Positions 1-8,786 are shown, numbered from the stretch's first letter. The stretch is 64,000 nucleotides of DNA from an uncultured Acidobacteriota bacterium (GCA_902826685.1 CADEFT010000024.1:58789-122788), one strand, 5' to 3'. Translations and numbers: made by a program. Notes: generated from the sequence alone by a model not told the origin.

Positions 1-2940
1 TTCGTGCTCGCGCTGCTGCCTCCCGGCAAGTACAAGATGCGGGTGGAGGCGCCCGGGTTCGCGCCGCGATCGATCGACGGCATCGAAGTGCGCGTGGGGG
101 ACACGGTTTCGCTGAATGTACCACTGTCGGTCAGCGCGGTCGATACGGCGGTGGAGATTCAGGCGGGCGTCGAAGTGGTGGAAGTGGAAAGAGTGCAGCA
201 GGCCAATACGATCGATCAGGCGCGCATCCGGAACCTGCCGATCAACCGGCGCAATTATCTCGATTTCGCTCTGCTCGCGCCTGGCGTCGTCGAGACCACC
301 TCGCTGGTGGACGACACCAGTTTCCGCCCGATTCAAACTCCCAACTCCGGCTTGAGCTTTGGCGGATCCAACGGCCGCGGCAACGGGTTCTATATCGATG
401 GCGTGGAGAACTACCTGAGTTCGGGCGGCGTACGGCCGTCGGTAACGCAGGAAATGGCGCAGGAGTTTCAAATCAATCGCAACAGCTTTTCGGCGGAGTT
501 TGGGAACGCTTCGGGCGGCGTCATTAATATCATTACCAAGTCCGGTATCAATGAACTGCGCGGCAATGTGTTCGGGTTTCTGCGCCATCGCGACATCCAG
601 GCGCGCAATTACTTCGATCCCGGCAAGAGCGCCTTTACCCGCGTCCAGGCCGGTGCCACGCTGGGCGGTGCGATCCGCAAGGACAAGACGTTTTTCTTTG
701 CCGGCGTCGAGCGTCTGGACCGCCACGAAACCAACTTCGTGCCGATTCTGCAGGACCGGTCGGTCTTCAACCGGCTCACCGCCTCGCAACAGCAACTGGT
801 GGATTTCTTCAATGCGACGGGCAATCCGCTGCTGGTGGGGCTGGCGCGCCAGGCTTCGCAGCTTCTGGTTCCCGGCAACAATCCGGCGCTGGTGAAGTTG
901 TTCAACGACAACAGCGGCGTCTTTCCCTTCTCGGAGGATCTGACCACCTTCGGTCTGAAGCTCGATCATCGCTTTTCCGACAGGCACAGCGCGTTCTTCC
1001 GCGGCAACGTGACCTCGAACTTTCAGGAGAATTCGAACTTCGGCGCCCTGGACGGGTACAACCGCGGCCGCGCCATCGGCACCAAGGACGCCACGGCCAT
1101 GGTTAGCGATACGTTCCTGTTCAATCCGCGCTGGCTCATGGAAACGCGCCTGATGTTCAACTACAACACGCTTGAAGTGATTCCGACCGACAAGCTGGGG
1201 CCGGAGATCAACATCGCGGGCTTCGGCCTGTTCGGGCGTCAGATTTTCGTGCCTTTCCTCAACCATGAGCGCCACTACCAGGTGATTCAAAACTTCAGTT
1301 ACCTGAGCGGCCGCCACAGCGTGAAGTTCGGCTACGATCTGAACCCGATGCGCAACACGCAGCAATCGGCCACCTTCTTCGGCGGACGGTTCAGCTTCGG
1401 CGAGGCCGTTCCGCTCGCCAATGCGCTCGCGGCGGTGACCGGCGATGCCACGCTTCCTCAAACCATCGCCGCCGTGTTGCAGCAGGCGGGCCGGCCTCAA
1501 CTGGTGGCCAATCTCAGCCAGCCTTTATCCGCGCTGCAAGCTTATAGTCTCGGCCTGCCCAGTTTCTATCAGCAGGGGTTCGGCGATCCTTCCTACATCA
1601 ATTTCATCAAGCGGTTTCACAACTACGTGCAGGATATGTGGAAGGTGACCAACAACCTGACGCTGAACCTGGGCGCGCGATATGAGCTCGAGGTCCACAA
1701 CCCCATCGTTCCCGCCGACCGCAACAATATCAGCCCGCGCTTCGGCTTTGCCTGGAGTCCCGGCAAGGGCGGGAATCTGGCCATCCGCGGCGGCTACGGC
1801 CTTTACTATTCGCAGATCAATTCCACCGTGGCGGGCACGGCCGATCCGCTCTCGGGCCGCTACATCAATCAGGTATTCGTACCGCTCACCGGCATTCCGG
1901 GATTCAACAACGCCCTCACCGGACGGCCGCTCACCTCGGCCGATATCTACCAGACGCTGCAGCGGCAGGGCGTGCTCGGAAGCCGCTCCATCGCGCAATC
2001 CGACCTCTCGCAGTTTGGCGTTCGCGTGGGGCCTGGACTGCCGCTGTCGGTGATCTTCGGCGTGGACAAGGATTTCGTCAATCCCTGGGCGCATCAGGCG
2101 AGCTTTGAAATCGAGCGCGGCTTTGGAAACTGGGCCGTATCGGTGGCCTACAATTTCAATCGCGCCGCGCACCTGGCGCGTATTCTGGGCAAGAACGTCG
2201 CCTACACCGGGCAGCGCCTGCCCGACGGAAGGCCGACGTTCACCCGCATTGAGCCGCTGGTTCTGCAGCGCAATATCTTTGAGTCGAGCGCAAACTCGTT
2301 CTACCACGCCGGCATTCTGCAGTTGACGCGCCGCTTCTCGCGCGGCGTCGCGGTAAACGCGCACTACACCCTCAGCAAGGCGATGGATGAATCGACCGAT
2401 TTCAACTCCGACTACTCCGCCAACGACCAGCTCAACGCCCGCGCCGAACGCTCGCTGTCGGCGTTTCATCAGGCGCACCGCTTCGTGCTGAACGCGGTTC
2501 TGGAATCCCAGTTCAAGAGCACGGCACTGAAATCCTGGAACTTCGCGCCGATCGTCAGCGCCAACTCGTGGCGGCCGTTCAATGTCTTAACGGGCGTGGA
2601 TCTGCCCACCGGTGGCGACGGTTACGTCAATACCAAGCGGCCCGCGCACCTGGGGCGCAATGCCGGCCGCGGTCCGAATTTCTTCACATTCGACACCAGG
2701 CTTTCGCGCCGCTTCCACTTTTCGAGTAAAGAACACCGCAACGTGGAGTTCATCGCCGAAGGGTTCAATCTGTTCAACCGGACCAACTTCCGCTCGGTGA
2801 ACAATACGGTGGGGGACGTGCCGATTTCGGCCTTACCGAATCCGATCGTGCCCAACCGGTTGAGCGCGACCACGCCGCTCGCTTACACGTCCACTCTCAA
2901 CCCCAGGCAGTTTCAGCTTGGCCTGAAGATCAATTTTTAG
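1..2940 (+). CDS. Oar-like TonB-dependent receptor, 5'-truncated by the window edge
   Basis: Outer-membrane receptor for energised uptake of an unknown ligand. The frame is open from base 1, so the signal peptide and most of the carboxypeptidase-regulatory-like domain lie outside the window. The visible part starts at the end of that domain (LLPPGKYKMRVEAPGF). It continues through a plug (NLPINRRNYLDFALLAPGV, then GNGFYIDGVEN and SGGVINIITKSG) into a long barrel ending in an aromatic Phe (LGLKINF), as outer-membrane barrels do. The GTG at base 4 is unlikely to be the real start because conserved domain sequence precedes it. The ligand cannot be told; no SusD partner is visible. The stop overlaps the stop of the convergent vapC gene. 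Confidence 0.9.
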   Translation, partial: FVLALLPPGKYKMRVEAPGFAPRSIDGIEVRVGDTVSLNVPLSVSAVDTAVEIQAGVEVVEVERVQQANTIDQARIRNLPINRRNYLDFALLAPGVVETTSLVDDTSFRPIQTPNSGLSFGGSNGRGNGFYIDGVENYLSSGGVRPSVTQEMAQEFQINRNSFSAEFGNASGGVINIITKSGINELRGNVFGFLRHRDIQARNYFDPGKSAFTRVQAGATLGGAIRKDKTFFFAGVERLDRHETNFVPILQDRSVFNRLTASQQQLVDFFNATGNPLLVGLARQASQLLVPGNNPALVKLFNDNSGVFPFSEDLTTFGLKLDHRFSDRHSAFFRGNVTSNFQENSNFGALDGYNRGRAIGTKDATAMVSDTFLFNPRWLMETRLMFNYNTLEVIPTDKLGPEINIAGFGLFGRQIFVPFLNHERHYQVIQNFSYLSGRHSVKFGYDLNPMRNTQQSATFFGGRFSFGEAVPLANALAAVTGDATLPQTIAAVLQQAGRPQLVANLSQPLSALQAYSLGLPSFYQQGFGDPSYINFIKRFHNYVQDMWKVTNNLTLNLGARYELEVHNPIVPADRNNISPRFGFAWSPGKGGNLAIRGGYGLYYSQINSTVAGTADPLSGRYINQVFVPLTGIPGFNNALTGRPLTSADIYQTLQRQGVLGSRSIAQSDLSQFGVRVGPGLPLSVIFGVDKDFVNPWAHQASFEIERGFGNWAVSVAYNFNRAAHLARILGKNVAYTGQRLPDGRPTFTRIEPLVLQRNIFESSANSFYHAGILQLTRRFSRGVAVNAHYTLSKAMDESTDFNSDYSANDQLNARAERSLSAFHQAHRFVLNAVLESQFKSTALKSWNFAPIVSANSWRPFNVLTGVDLPTGGDGYVNTKRPAHLGRNAGRGPNFFTFDTRLSRRFHFSSKEHRNVEFIAEGFNLFNRTNFRSVNNTVGDVPISALPNPIVPNRLSATTPLAYTSTLNPRQFQLGLKINF

Positions 2941-3356
2941 AGACCGGGCATTGGGCGCTGGCCGCAGATCCGTTCGATCCCGGGCCAGCGGTCGAAATCG
3001 CGATCGAAGCTGAAGATGGACCGGATGCCGTACCTTTCCATTACGGCGAGGTGAAGCGCATCCCGGGCCCCTGGCTTGGTCTTTCCGGAGACGATCGCCG
3101 CCGCACGCAGGACATCCTGGCGCTCAATCGGAATCACATCGTCCACCAGCCCCAGAAGTACGTTCAGAGCCGGCTGAATCGCCTCGCGCCTGCCGATCGC
3201 CGTGTAGCGATGCAAGATCTCCTGCAAGACCTCGGCATCGCAAACAAGCCGGTATTGCGCCGCAATGAGGCTCCGCAGTATCGCTTGCGATTCGGACTTG
3301 TGCTCATGGGCGACTCCCACCAGGTACATGGGAATATTCGAATCGATGAAGATCAA
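2937..3356 (-). CDS. vapC: PIN-domain toxin (VapC-type ribonuclease)
   Basis: Toxin of a type II toxin-antitoxin pair; PIN proteins are Mg-dependent RNases. The 139-residue protein begins MIFIDSNIPMYL with the first catalytic Asp at position 5. A middle acidic residue lies in DAEVLQEILHRY, and C-terminal acidic residues in RDALHLAVMERYG and FSFDRDFDRW. This is the full PIN set, so it looks catalytically intact. It starts with TTG, overlapping the antitoxin stop as TTGA, which implies translational coupling. Function is assigned from fold motifs and context; the RNA target is unknown. Confidence 0.85.
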   Translation of the reverse strand: MIFIDSNIPMYLVGVAHEHKSESQAILRSLIAAQYRLVCDAEVLQEILHRYTAIGRREAIQPALNVLLGLVDDVIPIERQDVLRAAAIVSGKTKPGARDALHLAVMERYGIRSIFSFDRDFDRWPGIERICGQRPMPGL

Positions 3357-3598
3357 CCCAGATAGCCCCGCGCGATCTCCCGATTCATCTCTTCCACATC
3401 GGCGGTAGGGTAGGAATACTTGGCTGCTTCGGCCATGACGGCGAGCTTGGCCGGAACGGAGCGAGTGGGGCGGCGGGATTCCGCTTCCCGAAGAGCCCGG
3501 CGTACATACGCGCCCACGGACAACCGCTCGTTTTCGGCCTGCCGTTGAATGGCCTCCATCTCCTCGTCGGGGACCAGAACCTGGAGGCGCTTACTCAT
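3353..3598 (-). CDS. vapB: VapB-type antitoxin (ribbon-helix-helix)
   Basis: Antitoxin and probable autorepressor of the module. It has 81 residues. The N-terminal segment MSKRLQVLVPDEEMEAIQRQ followed by LSVGAYVRRALREAE is the strand-helix-helix pattern of ribbon-helix-helix DNA-binding proteins. The C-terminal tail (MAEAAKYSYPTADVEEMNRE) is the kind of segment that wraps the toxin. It lies directly upstream of vapC with a four-base overlap. A TATACT -10-like box ends six bases before its ATG, suggesting a leaderless transcript. Confidence 0.8.
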   Translation of the reverse strand: MSKRLQVLVPDEEMEAIQRQAENERLSVGAYVRRALREAESRRPTRSVPAKLAVMAEAAKYSYPTADVEEMNREIARGYLG

Positions 3599-3602
3599 GC
3601 TT

Positions 3603-3637
3603 TGAGTATATCATGCTCGCCGTGTGAGTATACTCAC
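3603..3637 (-). promoter_or_regulatory. Promoter/operator of the vapBC module
   Basis: Bases 3624-3637 form a perfect 14-bp palindrome (GTGAGTA/TACTCAC), extended by CG/CG beyond one mismatch. The half-site TGAGTATA recurs at 3603-3610 and 3625-3632, 22 bp apart, about two helical turns. The minus-strand copy at 3605-3610 reads TATACT and could be the -10 box. It lies six bases upstream of the vapB ATG. The palindrome overlaps the stop codon of the upstream aldo/keto reductase gene. This fits autoregulation by a ribbon-helix-helix antitoxin. Confidence 0.6.
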
Positions 3638-4593
3638 GCGGCGGCTTGGAACCGCGCAATCTCGGCCACCTCATCGGCGGAAAGCCGGAACTCCAAAGCG
3701 CCAATCACTCCATCCACCTGCGCCGCATTTCTCAACCCCACGATGGCGCCCGTGACCGCCCGATTGGACAGCGTCCAGGCGATAGCGGCCTCCCCGGTGG
3801 TGCGGCCGTGCCGCGCGGCCATCTCGCGCAGTTTCCCGGCAAGGCCGAGATTCCGCGTCAGGTGCGGATCCTGAAACGCGGGATTGCGGCGGCGCCAGTC
3901 GTCTTCCGGCAGGCCGAGCGCGCGTTCCCGCGTCATGGCTCCCGAAAGCAGGCCGGCTTTCATCGGCGAATAGACGATCACGCCCGTTCCGGTGGCCAGG
4001 GCGTGCGGCAGGATTTCCTTTTCGACGTCTGGTGTCACCAGCGAGTAGGGAGGCTGCAGCGAAGTCACCGGCGCGATGGCTTGCGCGCGCTTCATCTGCG
4101 CCACGCTGAAATTGGAAACGCCGATCCACCGCACCTTGCCTTCCTGGCGCAGCCGCTCCATTTCCGTCCAGCCCTCCTCCACGTCCTCGTCGGGTTCGGG
4201 CCAGTGCATCTGATAAAGGTCGATCGTATCCACCTGCAGGCGGCGCAGACTGTTCTCGCACTCGCGCCGGACCGAATCCTTCTTCAGGCACTTCAGGATC
4301 TCGCGATTGTCGTTCCAGGCGCGGGCGCACTTGGTGAAGATGTAGGGCCGGTTGGCGAGACCCTTGACAGCCTCTCCCACTACCTCCTCGGAGTGCCCAA
4401 GCCCATAGACAGCCGCGGTGTCGATCCAGTTAACGCCCAGATCCACGGCCTTGCGAATCGCGGCCACCGAGTCGGCATCGTCCTGCGAACCCCAACTGAA
4501 CGCCCAACCGGTCCCGCCCATGGCCCACGCGCCGACTCCGATCGGAGTCAGCATCAGATCGCTATTTCCCAGCCTGCGCTTTTCGATCGCCAT
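3634..4593 (-). CDS. Aldo/keto reductase
   Basis: NAD(P)H-dependent oxidoreductase of the AKR superfamily, 319 residues, a normal length. The catalytic tetrad is visible: Asp58 and Tyr63 (WIDTAAVYGLG), Lys88 (IFTKC) and His130 (YQMHWPEP). The segment WIGVSNFSVAQMK and the late SNRAVTGAIVGLRN, which lines the cofactor site, are also typical. It lacks a signal peptide, so it is cytoplasmic. The start lies three bases after the stop of the exported cupin gene, so the two are probably one transcript. Substrate unknown; sugar-derived aldehydes or ketones are common for this subfamily. Confidence 0.92.
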   Translation of the reverse strand: MAIEKRRLGNSDLMLTPIGVGAWAMGGTGWAFSWGSQDDADSVAAIRKAVDLGVNWIDTAAVYGLGHSEEVVGEAVKGLANRPYIFTKCARAWNDNREILKCLKKDSVRRECENSLRRLQVDTIDLYQMHWPEPDEDVEEGWTEMERLRQEGKVRWIGVSNFSVAQMKRAQAIAPVTSLQPPYSLVTPDVEKEILPHALATGTGVIVYSPMKAGLLSGAMTRERALGLPEDDWRRRNPAFQDPHLTRNLGLAGKLREMAARHGRTTGEAAIAWTLSNRAVTGAIVGLRNAAQVDGVIGALEFRLSADEVAEIARFQAAA

Positions 4594-4596
4594 GCT

Positions 4597-5016
4597 TTAC
4601 GCCTTCCACTTGTAGAAGAAAAATAGCAGCGGAGTCTTACCCGTGTTGTTGATCCAGTGCGATTTGTTGGCCGCGCAGTACATCATGTGGCCCGGGCCGA
4701 CCTTGGTGGTCTTGCCGTCCACCATGATTTCCCCGGTGCCTTCGGTGACCAGCAGGAATTCCTCCTCCGGATGCTGATGCGGAGGATGAGGATTCATGCC
4801 CGCCTTCAACCGCAGGCTGCCGGCCGTCATGGATTGGAGCTGATCGGTGCGGCCGTCGAAGTAGATGCGCAGTTCACCAAACGGCTCCTGCGTCACCTTG
4901 GCGGCCTGCGCCGGCAGGGTGACGTTGGGGATGGATTTCGGCGCGTCGGCCGCCATGAGCATCGCCGCGGGCGGCATGGCGGCGAGGGATTGAAGGAAGC
5001 TGCGTCTGCGAGGCAT
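4597..5016 (-). CDS. Tat-exported small cupin protein
   Basis: Single-domain cupin of 139 residues. The N-terminus MPRRRSFLQSLAAMPPAAMLMAADA is a twin-arginine-type export signal. The metal-binding motif is present as His77, His80, His82 and Glu86 (HPPHQHPEEEF), with the second-motif His at about 120 (NKSHWINNTG). Cupins of this kind bind Fe, Mn or Zn and may be enzymes or sugar-binding proteins; nothing here decides between them. It is the first gene of a two-gene unit with the aldo/keto reductase. Confidence 0.85.
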   Translation of the reverse strand: MPRRRSFLQSLAAMPPAAMLMAADAPKSIPNVTLPAQAAKVTQEPFGELRIYFDGRTDQLQSMTAGSLRLKAGMNPHPPHQHPEEEFLLVTEGTGEIMVDGKTTKVGPGHMMYCAANKSHWINNTGKTPLLFFFYKWKA

Positions 5017-5061
5017 AACTTCGCATTGTAGCGTTCCGGCGCGGGTCGATTGCTCCGATGT

Positions 5062-6504
5062 CTATTGTTCCTGGAGCGCCGGCGGCTGCAGCGCCTTGGG
5101 CGCCGCCGGAGGTACGGGAGGGGCCGCCGGCGCACTCGGGATGGCGGCAGTCCGCGAATCGGTCCGCCGCACCGTGATCGAGCCGCGATCCACGTTGATG
5201 GCAATCCCGGGCCCCTGCCCGTTGGATCCCTTCAACGTCGCTCCCCGCTCGTGCGATTCCTGTACCAGCGGCGCGCCGAATTCATTCGAGATGCCGCCCT
5301 TGTTGGTCTTGGCGGAAAGATCGAAACGAGCGGCCGGCGGAAGGATCAGGTCCACGTTGCCGTTGTTGGTCCGCGCCTCGAGCTTCCCCATCTGCGCCGA
5401 CGGGCGCAGTTCAATATCGCCGCGCTCCACCTCCAGATCGAGGCCGTCGGTGAAATCGCGAATCTGCACATCGCGCGACTTGGTGCGCAGCCGGATGGGA
5501 CCCTGCACCTTCTCCGCCGTGATGTTACCGAGCGCCATGCGCACCGATCCCGGCGTCTTCTCGACGCGCAGTTCCGTGCGGGAACTCTCGTAGCGGACCG
5601 GCTTGGCGACGTTGCGGAAAGAGACTTCGCCGGAATAGTCGCCGGTCACCGTGGCCTGGCCTTCGATGCCTTCCAGCTCCAGGTCCTGTCCGCGGCCCTT
5701 CACCTCGACGGCGCCCTTGACGTTGACGGCGCGCACCACGTCGCTGCGCCGGAGATCGACGCTCAGCGATCCGCCGATGTCGCGCACGCGCACGCCGGCG
5801 TTGTCGCTTGAGACCGAGACGTTGCCCGCCACATCGGTAATGTCGAAGTCGCCGTAGCGGCCGCGGCACTCCACCGTGGCGCCCTTGGGCACGGCGATTT
5901 GCAAATCGGCGGTCGAGCGCTGCGAGTTGTCCAGGCGGTCCAGATTGGTCTTGACCACCGTCCGGTCGCCGGCAAAAGTGATCTCAAGCGGCGTGCGCTT
6001 GTCGTCCCGGTCGGCGTCTCTTTGCTCGAAGGCGCGAATCGTCTTGCGGCCGGTGATCTCGATCTGCTCGGTGTCTTTGCCCACGATACGCGCATTGCCG
6101 CGCCCCATTTCGAGCACGATCCGCGGCGTCTTGCCAACGGTCTTGGCGGCGGTAACCGGGAAGTCAAACGCTTCGCCGAACATCTCCAGGCCCTTGACCG
6201 TAATCGCTCCGCTCGGCCAGCGTGAGGCGTAGCGGGTGCCCCAGAAGATGCCCGATCCGAGCAGACTGATGAGCACCACGGCCGTCCACTCTCCGCCCGA
6301 GACGCCGGAGACCGGCAGCGGCTTCCCGCGTGTGTGCCACAGGAGCACTTCGGCCAGCCGCACCGTTCCCCAGATGATCAGCAGAATCGGCCAATACTTG
6401 GCCGCCACTTCGTAGAACGCCACTTCCGGCCAGAGATTATGCAGTAGAAAAAGAACGCCCACGGCGATCAACAACAGGGGCGCGACGATGGATTTGGGAC
6501 GCAT
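5062..6504 (-). CDS. Membrane-anchored DUF4097 protein with LiaF-like N-terminus
   Basis: 480-residue protein. The N-terminus has two or three membrane segments (about 6-26, 37-57 and 75-95) of the LiaI/LiaF (DUF5668) type. A long repetitive beta-helical region follows (about 115-440), with recurring patterns such as VECRGRYGDFDITDVAGNVSVSS, typical of DUF4097 putative adhesin domains. The tail (about 450-480) is Pro/Ala-rich. Related proteins occur in cell-envelope stress loci (LiaF/LiaG-like), where they sense or modulate membrane stress. It is the last gene of a five-gene operon headed by an ECF sigma factor. Function in envelope homeostasis is inference. Confidence 0.8.
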   Translation of the reverse strand: MRPKSIVAPLLLIAVGVLFLLHNLWPEVAFYEVAAKYWPILLIIWGTVRLAEVLLWHTRGKPLPVSGVSGGEWTAVVLISLLGSGIFWGTRYASRWPSGAITVKGLEMFGEAFDFPVTAAKTVGKTPRIVLEMGRGNARIVGKDTEQIEITGRKTIRAFEQRDADRDDKRTPLEITFAGDRTVVKTNLDRLDNSQRSTADLQIAVPKGATVECRGRYGDFDITDVAGNVSVSSDNAGVRVRDIGGSLSVDLRRSDVVRAVNVKGAVEVKGRGQDLELEGIEGQATVTGDYSGEVSFRNVAKPVRYESSRTELRVEKTPGSVRMALGNITAEKVQGPIRLRTKSRDVQIRDFTDGLDLEVERGDIELRPSAQMGKLEARTNNGNVDLILPPAARFDLSAKTNKGGISNEFGAPLVQESHERGATLKGSNGQGPGIAINVDRGSITVRRTDSRTAAIPSAPAAPPVPPAAPKALQPPALQEQ

Positions 6505-6519
6505 GCTCGGTTCTCCTTA

Positions 6520-6720
6520 TTAACGCCAGACAGTGGGAGTCTGCGGACGCGTCCGGCTGCCCTCGAGCAGCTTCATCACACCCACGATGATGAGAATGGC
6601 CGGCCAGGTGCGGCTGAAGCTGATGCCCGCGAAATGATCGAGCGTGAACAACACGCCGATGGTGATCAGCATCACCGGGCCGCGGGTGGCCTGCATCAAG
6701 CTGACGTTAGCTCCGTCCAT
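6520..6720 (-). CDS. Small DUF5668/LiaI-like membrane protein
   Basis: 66-residue protein with two hydrophobic helices (TRGPVMLITIGVLFTLDHF, and TWPAILIIVGVMKLLEG) joined by a short turn, the repeat unit of LiaF-TM/DUF5668 proteins. It resembles the N-terminus of the downstream DUF4097 protein, so it may be a partner or a duplicated unit. Its start overlaps the preceding gene by 14 bases and its stop is 15 bases before the next gene, so it is in the operon. The short C-terminal tail is basic. Confidence 0.75.
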   Translation of the reverse strand: MDGANVSLMQATRGPVMLITIGVLFTLDHFAGISFSRTWPAILIIVGVMKLLEGSRTRPQTPTVWR

Positions 6721-7411
6721 GGAACATCCCCTCCGAGGCCGCGTCGCCCGATGGGCGCGCCGTGCCGTTGTTCTTCAATCGCCCATACAAAAGGAAGAGG
6801 CCGGAAGCGATCAGCACCGTTGGCGCCACGTAGCGGCGGATGCGGTAGAGATCGATCAGGTCGAGCTGATGCAGCAGCAGAATGACTCCCAGGCCGATCA
6901 GCAGCAGCGGGCCGATGGGCGCCGCCGGCGTTCCATCCTGCCGCGGCAGAATGGAGGAGAACTCATCCACCGGCTCGCCGAGGATTCTCCGCCGCGCCGT
7001 GTGATAAGCCTCAAACGCCATGTAGAAGAACCACGCGAAGACCAGGATGGGGCCGAACATCTCAAGGCCCGCGCCCTTGTCGGCCAGGCTGAAGACCACA
7101 CCGGTGGCCAGCACATGCACGAAGCCCTTGGCATACTGCCCGTTATAGATGGCGCCCACGCCCGGAATCAGGCCCAGCACGAAGGCCAACCCGGGCGACA
7201 CCGCGGCGGAAACATAAGGCGGCGCCGTGTACGGATTGTTCGGCGCCGCTTCGGCCGTCCGTGGAGCATGGTCGGCGCAATAGACCGTGCCCGAGTAATT
7301 GACGATTTGATCGGAGGCCAATCCCTTGCCGCACGCGCGGCAATAGGCCACCACCGGTTTGGGGCGCGGTGCTTCCGGTCCGGTTTCGGGCGTGAGTGGA
7401 TCGAGGCTCAT
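6707..7411 (-). CDS. Zinc-ribbon/B-box-like membrane protein with DUF5668 repeat
   Basis: 234 residues. A small metal-binding motif lies near the N-terminus (YCRACGKGL then VYCADHAP, Cys-x2-Cys and Cys-x2-His). Hydrophobic segments follow, including SPGLAFVLGLIPGVGAIYNGQ, the signature of TM2-like membrane proteins. A C-terminal pair of helices (PIGPLLLIGLGVILLLHQLDL, then VAPTVLIASGLFLLYG) is like the neighbouring DUF5668 proteins. The gene overlaps the anti-sigma factor stop by ATGA. The operon position suggests a role in the same envelope response; the molecular function is unknown. Confidence 0.8.
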   Translation of the reverse strand: MSLDPLTPETGPEAPRPKPVVAYCRACGKGLASDQIVNYSGTVYCADHAPRTAEAAPNNPYTAPPYVSAAVSPGLAFVLGLIPGVGAIYNGQYAKGFVHVLATGVVFSLADKGAGLEMFGPILVFAWFFYMAFEAYHTARRRILGEPVDEFSSILPRQDGTPAAPIGPLLLIGLGVILLLHQLDLIDLYRIRRYVAPTVLIASGLFLLYGRLKNNGTARPSGDAASEGMFHGRS

Positions 7412-8004
7412 CGGCTCTGTGCTCCTTGCGAGTTCTTCTCCGGCGCGTTGTCATTCGTCTGTTGCTGTTTTTCGGCTTCCTCTTCGTTGGCCGTCAATTC
7501 CCGCAGGCGGGATTGAATCTCATAGACGAACCTCAGGTTCTCGTAATATTTCACCGCACGCACCCACGTGCGATGCAGGCGGTCTTCGGTGGCCGCCATC
7601 ACCTTGGACGGATTGAGATCGGCCGCGCTGATCTGACGCGCTTCCACGCCGGCAAAGCGGCCGAGCATAGCGAACGAAAGGATGGTCATGGCCATTCCCA
7701 TCACCATGCGCGGCTGGCGCACCGGAGCGAACCACCGGCCAAGCCATCCCGCCAGGGCGCCGCGCGCACGAGCCGCCGCGGGCTGGCGCGCCGGAATCTG
7801 CTGCAGGATGCGCGTCACGGCGGCCGGAGGGGGGGCTACCTCCGGCAGATGCGCCAGAAAATCCGCCGCCGCGCCGCACTCGGCGGCCAGTTGCGCGCAC
7901 GCGGCGCACTTTTCGAGATGGAGATCCACCTGCCCGCGCGCCTCGGCCTCAAGCGTCCCGTCGATATGGTCGCAGAGAATGACTTCGAATTCCGCGCAAG
8001 TCAT
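7408..8004 (-). CDS. zf-HC2 anti-sigma factor
   Basis: Membrane-bound regulator that should hold the adjacent ECF sigma factor inactive. It has 198 residues. The N-terminal zinc-binding anti-sigma motif is visible as His29-x3-Cys33-x2-Cys36 (DLHLEKCAAC) with further Cys/His ahead of it. A single membrane helix (MVMGMAMTILSFAMLGRF) follows at about 103-120, then a roughly 75-residue C-terminal part predicted outside the cytoplasm, probably a sensor. It is coupled to the sigma gene by an ATGA overlap, the usual sigma/anti-sigma arrangement. Confidence 0.88.
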   Translation of the reverse strand: MTCAEFEVILCDHIDGTLEAEARGQVDLHLEKCAACAQLAAECGAAADFLAHLPEVAPPPAAVTRILQQIPARQPAAARARGALAGWLGRWFAPVRQPRMVMGMAMTILSFAMLGRFAGVEARQISAADLNPSKVMAATEDRLHRTWVRAVKYYENLRFVYEIQSRLRELTANEEEAEKQQQTNDNAPEKNSQGAQSR

Positions 8005-8666
8005 ACCGCTACCTTATACCTTTTGAGCAGCCGCGCCAGTTCGGCGCGCCCGCGGTTCAATCTCGATTTCACAGTCCCCTCGGGTACCCCCAGCACATCC
8101 GCGATTTCACGATACTCCAGCTCTTCGAGGTCCCGCAGGATCAGTGTCTCGCGCAGCTCCGGCGAAAGTTTCGCCAGTGCGCCTTGCAGCAATTCTCCCG
8201 CTTCTCTGCCGGCCAGCAACCCATCCGGACGGGCCGCCATCGCGGCCCTCTCTTCGAGCACCGGCAGTTGATCTTCGATCGAATCGGTGGCCCGCTGCAG
8301 CCGGCCCCGTCGATAATTGTCGATCAGCAGGTTTCGCGTGAGCCGCATCAACCACACCGGAAAGGTGCCCTCCCCGGCGCGAAAGCTTTTCAGCGTCTTG
8401 AACACCCGCAGGAATACATCCTGCATCAGGTCCTGCGCTTCGTGATCCGAACCGGTGAACCGGTAACAGACCGAATAGACGCGGCGTGAGTTGGTACGCA
8501 CAAGATCTTCCCAGGCGGCGTCGTCGCCGCTGAGGCATCGTTCCACCAGACTCGAATCGTCGTCCAAGCCTTTTGCCCACTTCACGCAGCCGTCACGGCC
8601 GGCTCCGGCCAGGCTCCATCGCGAAGCTTCGGCCATCGTCGTCGTGTGTGCTACCGCGGCTGCCAT
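8001..8666 (-). CDS. ECF-type RNA polymerase sigma factor (RpoE-like)
   Basis: Alternative sigma factor of 221 residues. Region 2 is seen at about 55-115 (HEAQDLMQDVFLRVFKTL, WLMRLTRNLLIDNYRR). Region 4 lies at about 165-215 (LSPELRETLILRDLEELEY, then EGTVKSRLNRGRAELARL), a helix-turn-helix for the -35 element. The first 35 or so residues are poorly conserved, so the true start may be the ATG at 8636 or a downstream GTG/TTG. It heads the operon and probably drives its own promoter. The trigger is unknown; the operon content points to membrane stress. Confidence 0.9.
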   Translation of the reverse strand: MAAAVAHTTTMAEASRWSLAGAGRDGCVKWAKGLDDDSSLVERCLSGDDAAWEDLVRTNSRRVYSVCYRFTGSDHEAQDLMQDVFLRVFKTLKSFRAGEGTFPVWLMRLTRNLLIDNYRRGRLQRATDSIEDQLPVLEERAAMAARPDGLLAGREAGELLQGALAKLSPELRETLILRDLEELEYREIADVLGVPEGTVKSRLNRGRAELARLLKRYKVAV

Positions 8667-8751
8667 GAAATTCCTTCCAGTCCGGAAACCGGCGGTTTTC
8701 CTGGCGATTCGCCCTTTTCTGTCTGAGCGGCCGGCCCCGTCCCGCGCTTCC

Positions 8752-8786
8752 GTCTATAGAAACGATGAAAAATCGTGGGAAGTTCA
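8752..8786 (-). promoter_or_regulatory. Possible ECF-type autoregulated promoter
   Basis: Reading the minus strand upstream of the sigma gene, GAACTT at 8780-8785 resembles the -35 element of RpoE-like sigma factors (GGAACTT). About 16-19 bases further, TTTCTATAGACG (8752-8762) could supply a TCTA-type -10. A transcript from here would have a leader of roughly 85 bases. The match is by eye and partial. Confidence 0.3.
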
